Translations under genes and position numbers: made by a program
Notes under the pieces: generated by a model
What the model saw: the letters and a program-made list of their open reading frames with translations, nothing else
The model's database searches: none
Told to the model about the DNA's origin: nothing
In this document: positions 58,145 through 64,000 of the stretch, one piece after another
Layout of the letters: each line of letters starts with the position of its first letter
How positions within the stretch are numbered: position 1 is the first letter of the stretch
Source of the DNA: Streptomyces sp. 3214.6
GTDB taxonomy: Bacteria; Actinomycetota; Actinomycetes; Streptomycetales; Streptomycetaceae
Assembly: GCF_900129855.1 (NCBI RefSeq)
Contig: NZ_LT670819.1
Coordinates: 992,001-1,056,000, forward strand
DNA: 64,000 bases
Direction: 5' to 3'

Positions 58145-60363
58145 CCGCCACCGAGCAGACCCGCGGCCGGCGGCGGGCCGCGCCGCCCCGGCGCACGGTC
58201 CCCAAGAGCAGCATGAAGACCGTCCGCACGCCCACCGTGCTCCAGATGGAGGCCGTGGAGTGCGGGGCCGCCTCGCTCGCCATGGTCCTCGGCCACTACG
58301 GCCGGCACATCCCGCTGGAGGAGCTGCGCATCGCGTGCGGCGTCTCCCGCGACGGCTCGCGCGCCAGCAACCTGCTGAAAGCGGCCCGCAGTTACGGCCT
58401 GACGGCCAAGGGCATGCAGATGGACCTCGCGGCCCTCGCCGGGGTGCGCACGCCCGCCATCCTCTTCTGGGAGTTCAACCACTACGTCGTCTACGAGGGG
58501 CTCGGCCGGCGCTTCGGCCGCCGGGGCGTGTTCATCAACGACCCCGGCAAGGGGCGGCGGTTCGTGCCGATGGAGGACTTCGACGGCAGCTTCACCGGTG
58601 TCGTGCTGGTGCTGGAGCCGGGCGAGGACTTCGAGCGGGGCGGCCGCAAGCCTGGTGTGCTGGGCGCGATGCCGGCCCGGCTGCGCGGCACCGCGGGCAC
58701 CCTGCCGGCGGCCATGCTGGCGAGCCTGCTGCTGGTTGTGGTGGGCGCGGCGGTACCCGCCCTCAGCCGGACCTACATCGACATGTTCCTGATCGGCCGG
58801 CAGACCTCCCTGCTGACCGTGCTGTTCGCCTCGATGGGCACCTGCGTGGCCCTCACGGTCGCCCTCACCTGGCTCCAGCAGGCCAACCTCCACCACGGCC
58901 GGATCATCTCGTCCACGCTCTCCAGCGCCCGCTTCCTGCGCCATCTGCTGCGGCTGCCGGTGACCTTCTTCTCGCAGCGCAGCCCCGCCGACCTGGTCCA
59001 GCGCCTGCAGTCGAACGACGCGGTCGCCGAGACCCTGGCCCGCGACCTCGCGTCGGCGGGCGTGGACGCGGTCGTCGTCGTCCTCTACGCGATCCTCCTC
59101 TACACCTACGATCCGCAGCTGACATACGTCGGCATCGGGGTGGCCCTGCTCAACATCGTCGCCATGCGGATCGTCATCCAGATGCGCGCGACCCGGACGG
59201 CGAAGCTGCGCGCGGACAACGCGCGGCTGACCAACACGGCGTACACCGGGCTGCAGTTGATCGAGACGATGAAGGCGACCGGCGGTGAGGACGGCTACTT
59301 CCGCAAGTGGGCGGGGCAGCACGCCACGACATTGGAGGAGCAGCAGCGGCTGGGCGTGCCGAGCGCCTGGCTGGGCGTGGTCGCGCCGACGCTCGCCTCG
59401 CTCAACAGCGCGCTGATCCTGTGGATCGGCGGCATGCGGGCCATCGAGGGCCATATCTCCGTGGGCCTGCTGGTCGCGTTCCAGGCACTGGTCACCCGCT
59501 TCACCGCACCCCTGAGCCGTCTCAACGGCGTCGCGGGCCGGATCCAGGACTTCGCGGCGGACGTGGCCCGGCTCAAGGACGTGGAAAACTTCCGCGCCGA
59601 CCCGCTCTACGACCGCCGTTCCGGCGCCGACTCCACGCGCCGGCTGCACGGTCATGTCGAGCTGGAGAACATCACCTTCGGCTACAGCCCGCTGGACAAG
59701 CCGCTGCTGACCGGTTTCGACCTGACCGTCGGCCCCGGGCAGCAGGTGGCGCTGGTCGGCGGCTCCGGCAGCGGCAAGTCCACGGTGTCCAGGCTGATCT
59801 CCGGCCTGTACGCGCCCTGGGAGGGAGTGATCCGCATCGACGGGCAGCGGCTGGAGGACATCGCGCGCGGGGCGCTCGCGTCCTCCGTCTCCTTCGTCGA
59901 CCAGGAGGTGTTCCTGTTCGAGGGCTCGGTCCGCGACAACGTGGCCCTTTGGGACCCGTCGATCCCGGACGAGGCCGTCGTCGACGCCCTGCGCGACGCG
60001 GCGCTCTACGACGTCGTCATGCGGCGACCCGGCGGCATCCACAGCAGGGTCGAGCAGGACGGCCGCAACTTCTCCGGCGGGCAGCGCCAACGCCTGGAGA
60101 TCGCGAGGGCGTTGGTGCGCCGGCCCAGCATCCTCGTGCTGGACGAGGTGACCAGCGCGCTGGACGCGGAGACCGAGCAGGTGGTGATGGACAACCTGCG
60201 CAAGCGCGGCTGCGCGTGCGTGGTGATCGCCCACCGGCTCAGCACGGTGCGCGACAGCGACGAGATCGTCGTGCTCCAGCACGGCACGGTCGTGGAGCGT
60301 GGGCGGCACGAGGAACTGGTGGCGCGCGGCGGTTCGTACGCGGCCCTGGTCAGGGAGCGTTGA
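58141..60363 (+). CDS. NHLP-type ABC transporter with C39 leader peptidase
   Basis: A 740-residue transporter. The N-terminal C39 peptidase has a complete triad: Cys41 in VECGAASLAMVLG, His114 in FNHYVVYEG and Asp134 in FINDPGKG. Six membrane helices follow (about 190-450), then the ATPase with GGSGSGKST, FSGGQRQRLEIARAL and SILVLDEVTSALD. It would cut the precursor after its double glycine while exporting it. The GTG at 58141 overlaps the HlyD stop. It pairs with the second ABC protein encoded one base downstream. Confidence 0.92.
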   Translation: MTATEQTRGRRRAAPPRRTVPKSSMKTVRTPTVLQMEAVECGAASLAMVLGHYGRHIPLEELRIACGVSRDGSRASNLLKAARSYGLTAKGMQMDLAALAGVRTPAILFWEFNHYVVYEGLGRRFGRRGVFINDPGKGRRFVPMEDFDGSFTGVVLVLEPGEDFERGGRKPGVLGAMPARLRGTAGTLPAAMLASLLLVVVGAAVPALSRTYIDMFLIGRQTSLLTVLFASMGTCVALTVALTWLQQANLHHGRIISSTLSSARFLRHLLRLPVTFFSQRSPADLVQRLQSNDAVAETLARDLASAGVDAVVVVLYAILLYTYDPQLTYVGIGVALLNIVAMRIVIQMRATRTAKLRADNARLTNTAYTGLQLIETMKATGGEDGYFRKWAGQHATTLEEQQRLGVPSAWLGVVAPTLASLNSALILWIGGMRAIEGHISVGLLVAFQALVTRFTAPLSRLNGVAGRIQDFAADVARLKDVENFRADPLYDRRSGADSTRRLHGHVELENITFGYSPLDKPLLTGFDLTVGPGQQVALVGGSGSGKSTVSRLISGLYAPWEGVIRIDGQRLEDIARGALASSVSFVDQEVFLFEGSVRDNVALWDPSIPDEAVVDALRDAALYDVVMRRPGGIHSRVEQDGRNFSGGQRQRLEIARALVRRPSILVLDEVTSALDAETEQVVMDNLRKRGCACVVIAHRLSTVRDSDEIVVLQHGTVVERGRHEELVARGGSYAALVRER

Positions 60364-60364
60364 G

Positions 60365-63181
60365 ATGAGGGCCGTACCCGAGGGCGACGTCGTTCTCGCC
60401 GCGCTGGGGCAGCTGGGCTCGCGGATCGACTGCGCGGGCTTCAGCCGCCTCGACCTGGAAGGCCCGCAGGTGCTGTGGCTGGTCGCGTCGGGCGCCCTGG
60501 ACCTGTTCGCGGTGGACGCCGAACAGCAGGGCCACTGGCACCACCTGGGCCGCCTGGAGGCGGGGTCCCTGCTGCTGGGCCCGGTCGCCGGACCCCAGCA
60601 CACCCTCGTCGCCCGTCCGTTGCGCGACTGCGTGGTGCACCGCATCGGCCTGCACGAGCTGTACCAGCCCGCGAGCACCCAGACCTGGTCCTACGACGAG
60701 TACGGCAACCCTCAGTACGTGCCGCCGACTTCGAGCCCCCTGGAGTACGCGCTCGCCCTCGGCGTCGGCCGCGGGCTGTCGATCCTCTTCCAGGCGCCGA
60801 TGGCCGGCGAGCGGGCGGCGGAGCTCACCGACGAGGACGTGTTCTGGATGCAGGTGCCGCCGGGCAGCGTCCAGTACGGCCGGTTGTACGGCGCGGAGGC
60901 GGCCGCCGACCTGCTGATGGACCCGGCGGTGTGGCAGTCCATGGTCGACCAGCAGTACCGGCTGCTGACCACCCTGGACCGCTGGATCGAGCAGCTGGAA
61001 CACACCCACGAGACCCGTACGGCCGCCGGGATCAAGGCGGGTGAGGCGGTCCGCGCACAGGCCGACCGGACGCTGCTGGCGTCGATCGGCAAGAAGTCGG
61101 GGCGGCGCACGACGTCCGCCGACGCCGACGCGACGTTCGCCGCCTGCAGGCTGGTCGCCCGGGCCGCCGGGATCACCCTCGCCGAGCCCGCCGAGATGGG
61201 CGCCGACAGCGACCGCCTGGACCCGGTCGAGCGGATTGCGCTCGCCTCCCGGGTGCGCGCCCGGGCCGTCCGCCTCGACGGCCGCTGGTGGCGGGACGAC
61301 GTGGGCCCGCTGGTCGGCCACCGGGCCCTGTCCGGCGCGCCGGTCGCCCTGCTGTGGCGGCGCGGCGGCTATGTCGCCGTGCATCCCGCGACCGGGCGGG
61401 AGACCCCGGTCGAGAAGGCCAACGCGGAGGAGTTCGAGCCGCGGGCGGTGATGTTCTACCGCCCGCTGCCCGACCGCACGTCGGGCCCGTTCGGCCTGCT
61501 GCGGTTCAGCATGCGGGGCACCGCAGGGGACCTGAGGAACCTGCTGCTCAGCGGGCTGGTGACGGTGGCGATCGGGGCGCTGGTGCCGATCGCCACCGGC
61601 AAGGTGCTCGGCGAGTTCGTGCCGAGGGCCCAGCAGGGGCTGATCGTGCAGGTGTGTCTGGCCGTGATGGTCAGCAGTGTGGTCGCGGCGGCGTTCATGC
61701 TGCTGCAGAACCTGACCATCCTGCGTCTGGAGGGCCGGATCGAGGCGACGCTCCAGCCGGCCGTGTGGGACCGGCTGCTCAGGCTGCCGACGAAGTTCTT
61801 CGCGGAGCGCTCCACGGGCGAGCTGGCCAGCGCCGCCATGGGCATCAGCGCGATCCGCCGGCTGCTGGCGGGCCTCGGGCCGTCGGTCGCGCAGTCCGTC
61901 ACCATCGGCGCGATGAACCTGGGGCTGCTGCTCTGGTACAGCGTGCCGATGGCGTTGGCCGCGATCGGCATGCTCGTCGTCATCGCGTCCGTGTTCCTGG
62001 CGCTGGGCCTGTGGCAGGTGCGCTGGCAGCGGCGGCTCGTGGTGCTCTCCAACAAGCTCAACAACCAGGCGTTCCAGACCCTGCGCGGGCTGCCGAAGCT
62101 GCGGGTGGCGGCCGCCGAGAACTACGCGTACGCGGCCTGGGCGGCGCAGTTCGCGCGCAGCAGGGAGCTCCAGCAGCGCCTCGGCCGGATCAAGAACCTC
62201 AACACGGTGCTGGGCTCGGTGTACCTGCCGCTGTGCTCGCTGCTGATGTTCATGCTGCTGGCCGGTCCGGCCCGCGGTGCGCTGTCGGCGGCGGACTTCC
62301 TCACCTTCAACACGTCGATGACGATGCTGCTCACCTCGGTCACCTCGCTGACCGGCGCGTTCGTGTCGGCGGTGGCCGCGCTGCCGCTGTTCGAGGAGAT
62401 CCGGCCGGTACTGGAGGCCACGCCCGAGGTCCGCACGGGGAACACCCGCCCGGGCCCTCTGACAGGCGCCCTCGAGGCCCGGCGCCTCTCCTTCCGCTAC
62501 TCCGACGACGGTCCCCTCGTCCTCGACGACGTCTCCTTCGAGGTGCGGCCGGGCGAGTTCGTGGCGATCGTCGGCCCGAGCGGCTGCGGCAAGTCGACGC
62601 TGCTGCGGCTCCTCATCGGCTTCGACAAGCCGGTCTCGGGCAGTGTGCTGTACGACGGCCAGGACCTGGCCGCGCTCGACCAGTCGGCCGTGCGCCGGCA
62701 GTGCGGGGTGGTGCTCCAGCACGCCCAGCCGTTCACCGGCTCCCTGCTGGACGTCATCTGCGGCACCGAGGCCTACACGCCGGAGGAGGCGATGGCGGCC
62801 GCCGAGCTGGCGGGGCTCGCGGAGGACATCAAGCGCATGCCGATGGGGCTGCACACGATCGTCTCGGGCAGCGGGTCGGTCTCGGGCGGCCAGCGCCAAC
62901 GCCTGATGATCGCCCAGGCGTTGATCCGCCGGCCGCGCATCCTGTTCTTCGACGAGGCGACCAGCGCCCTCGACAACGAGACGCAGCGCACGGTCATCGA
63001 GAGCACCCGCAAGCTGAACGCCACCCGGGTCGTCATCGCGCACCGTCTGTCGACGGTGATGGACGCCGACCGGGTCGTCGTCATGGAGAACGGCAAGGTG
63101 GCCCAGCAGGGCCCGCCCGCCCAACTCCTCGCGGACACGGGCGGACGCCTCCACGAGCTGGTACGACGGCAGTTGGCCTGA
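60365..63181 (+). CDS. NHLP-type ABC transporter permease/ATPase without peptidase
   Basis: A 938-residue protein. The first 380 residues are soluble, with a cyclic-nucleotide-binding-like region near the start (LDLEGPQVLWLVASGALDLF) and a degenerate peptidase-like or peptide-binding part (DDVGPLVGHRALSGAPVALL). Then come six membrane helices and an ATPase with GPSGCGKST, VSGGQRQRLMIAQAL and ILFFDEATSALD. In NHLM systems this protein forms a heterodimer with the C39 transporter. The ATG at 60365 begins one base after the preceding stop, so translation is coupled. The N-terminal domain may sense or deliver the substrate. Confidence 0.88.
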   Translation: MRAVPEGDVVLAALGQLGSRIDCAGFSRLDLEGPQVLWLVASGALDLFAVDAEQQGHWHHLGRLEAGSLLLGPVAGPQHTLVARPLRDCVVHRIGLHELYQPASTQTWSYDEYGNPQYVPPTSSPLEYALALGVGRGLSILFQAPMAGERAAELTDEDVFWMQVPPGSVQYGRLYGAEAAADLLMDPAVWQSMVDQQYRLLTTLDRWIEQLEHTHETRTAAGIKAGEAVRAQADRTLLASIGKKSGRRTTSADADATFAACRLVARAAGITLAEPAEMGADSDRLDPVERIALASRVRARAVRLDGRWWRDDVGPLVGHRALSGAPVALLWRRGGYVAVHPATGRETPVEKANAEEFEPRAVMFYRPLPDRTSGPFGLLRFSMRGTAGDLRNLLLSGLVTVAIGALVPIATGKVLGEFVPRAQQGLIVQVCLAVMVSSVVAAAFMLLQNLTILRLEGRIEATLQPAVWDRLLRLPTKFFAERSTGELASAAMGISAIRRLLAGLGPSVAQSVTIGAMNLGLLLWYSVPMALAAIGMLVVIASVFLALGLWQVRWQRRLVVLSNKLNNQAFQTLRGLPKLRVAAAENYAYAAWAAQFARSRELQQRLGRIKNLNTVLGSVYLPLCSLLMFMLLAGPARGALSAADFLTFNTSMTMLLTSVTSLTGAFVSAVAALPLFEEIRPVLEATPEVRTGNTRPGPLTGALEARRLSFRYSDDGPLVLDDVSFEVRPGEFVAIVGPSGCGKSTLLRLLIGFDKPVSGSVLYDGQDLAALDQSAVRRQCGVVLQHAQPFTGSLLDVICGTEAYTPEEAMAAAELAGLAEDIKRMPMGLHTIVSGSGSVSGGQRQRLMIAQALIRRPRILFFDEATSALDNETQRTVIESTRKLNATRVVIAHRLSTVMDADRVVVMENGKVAQQGPPAQLLADTGGRLHELVRRQLA

Positions 63182-63267
63182 GGCCTCGGTCGGGGGCGTC
63201 GTCGGAGTGGGGGTCGGCGTCGGTGGCGGCGTCGGCCCTGGCGTCCAGGTCGAAGCGGAGTCCCGCT

Positions 63268-63328
63268 AGCGAAACTTTGCCGTTTCGCTGAAACTCGTCT
63301 AGCCTCTAGGTGTACGAAACCGTTTCGT
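63268..63328 (+). promoter_or_regulatory. Promoter with twin palindromic operators before the MFS gene
   Basis: AGCGAAAC-N6-GTTTCGCT (63268-63289) and ACGAAAC-C-GTTTCGT (63314-63328) share the CGAAAC...GTTTCG core. Between them a TTGCCG (63278-63283) and TAGCCT (63300-63305) with a 16-base spacer form a candidate promoter, so both operators overlap or flank it. A TetR-type repressor encoded beyond the right edge is a likely partner. Confidence 0.6.
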
Positions 63329-63368
63329 TTACGTGTTCTTTGCCCTCACGTCCCTGGAGTGGTTCCCC

Positions 63369-64000
63369 ATGTCCTCGAAGACCTTGACGGACGGCACCCG
63401 CACGGGCGCCGAACAGTCGCCGGCCGCACCATCCGCCAAGAAGTGGTGGATCCTCGCGGTCGTCGCACTGGCGCAGCTGATGGTGGTGCTGGACGCCACC
63501 ATCGTGAACATCGCCCTGCCCTCCGCGCAGGCGGACCTCGGCTTCTCCGACGGCAACCGGCAGTGGATCGTCACCGCGTACGCGCTGACGTTCGCCTCAC
63601 TGCTGCTGCTCGGCGGCCGGATAGCCGACCTCTTCGGCCGTAAGACGGCCTTCCTGGTCGGCGTCGTCGGATTCGCCGCCGTCTCCGCACTCGGCGGCGC
63701 CGCGACCAACTTCGAGATGCTCGTCACGGCCCGCGCGCTGCAGGGCGCGTTCGGAGCGCTCCTCGCACCGGCCGCGCTCTCCCTGCTGAACACCACGTTC
63801 ACCGACGCCAAGGAGCGCGCCAGGGCGTTCAGCGTCTACGGCGCCATCGCCGGCGCCGGCGGTGCGGTGGGCCTGCTGCTCGGCGGCCTCCTGACCGACG
63901 CACTCGACTGGCGCTGGACGCTGTACGTCAACGTGGCCATCGCCGTCGTCGCCTTCGCCGGCGGCTGGATGCTGCTGTCCAACCACCGCGACGCCGAGAA
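63369..64000 (+). CDS. MFS drug exporter (DHA2/EmrB-QacA type), 3' end outside window
   Basis: The first 210 residues are visible and the frame is open at the right edge. Helix 1 holds MVVLDATIVNIALPSAQADL, and RIADLFGRKT is the loop 2-3 signature of MFS proteins. RALQGAFGALLAPAALSLL and GAIAGAGGAVGLLLGG (motif C) mark it as a drug/proton antiporter, probably with 14 helices. The ATG at 63369 is preceded by GGAG at about eight to ten bases. Twin operators upstream suggest repression relieved by a drug. Confidence 0.9.
   Translation, partial: MSSKTLTDGTRTGAEQSPAAPSAKKWWILAVVALAQLMVVLDATIVNIALPSAQADLGFSDGNRQWIVTAYALTFASLLLLGGRIADLFGRKTAFLVGVVGFAAVSALGGAATNFEMLVTARALQGAFGALLAPAALSLLNTTFTDAKERARAFSVYGAIAGAGGAVGLLLGGLLTDALDWRWTLYVNVAIAVVAFAGGWMLLSNHRDAE

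Overview
The window is chromosomal DNA of a high-GC actinomycete, almost certainly a Streptomyces. Evidence seen directly: GC-rich third codon positions throughout, many GTG and TTG starts, rare TTA codons, secreted streptogrisin-type proteases, DUF574 methyltransferase, F420- and mycothiol-linked enzymes, RsbU/SpoIIE-like phosphatases, and large secreted glycoside hydrolases with ricin-type lectin domains. No rRNA, tRNA or CRISPR array was found. Both ends cut genes: a GT39-like membrane protein at the left edge and an MFS exporter at the right edge.

Layout. 1-9.3 kb: GT39 end, RpiR-type regulator, small conserved protein, ANTAR-GAF-PAS-PP2C phosphatase, peptidoglycan-binding membrane protein, ATP-grasp enzyme, a divergent FolD, and a TetR regulator whose probable operator recurs in the promoter of the next gene (Zn-ribbon/OB-fold protein). 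9.3-19.2 kb: Gfo/Idh/MocA dehydrogenase, large secreted alpha/beta hydrolase, F420-type oxidoreductase, MalY-like aminotransferase, DUF3800 protein, DUF574 methyltransferase (TTA codon), membrane-anchored serine protease and a 56-aa protein. 19.3-25.1 kb: ROK repressor divergent from a sugar ABC importer operon (two permeases, lipoprotein, Gfo/Idh/MocA enzyme). 25.1-31.4 kb: L,D-transpeptidase, SDR, DUF4180, then the mycothiol-dependent formaldehyde dehydrogenase with an overlapping metallo-hydrolase, an ABC exporter and a small secreted protein. 31.6-42.3 kb: NTF2-like protein, GH27 alpha-galactosidase, TTA-containing glycosyltransferase, a complete IS1182-family element inserted exactly at the stop codon of a TetR gene, a secreted beta-propeller, a decayed MerR/TipA plus glycosyltransferase relic, and a GH5 glycosidase. 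42.3-49.3 kb: ribosomal-protection GTPase with an overlapping upstream ORF, XdhC-like protein, phosphotransferase, phosphoesterase and GT2 glycosyltransferase. 49.4-56.6 kb: two divergent PP2C phosphatases, a second serine protease with a repetitive Gln/Asn/Gly tail, and a PaaI-type thioesterase. 57.0-63.2 kb: a peptide-export locus. 63.4 kb to the edge: MFS exporter behind twin palindromic operators.

The most interesting system is at 57.0-63.2 kb. A 71-aa precursor with a double-glycine leader and a Cys-free, Lys/Arg-free, Gly/Val-rich repetitive core is followed by an intergenic hairpin. Then come an HlyD-type adaptor, a C39-peptidase ABC transporter and a second NHLP-type ABC transporter, packed with almost no spacing. 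No post-translational modification enzyme is visible, so this looks like a dedicated leader-cleaving export machine for an unusual acidic hydrophobic peptide. Other notable points are the operator-in-spacer promoter architecture of the TetR/OB-fold pair, two non-transposon genes with bldA-type TTA codons, and the gene graveyard at 39.6-40.4 kb.
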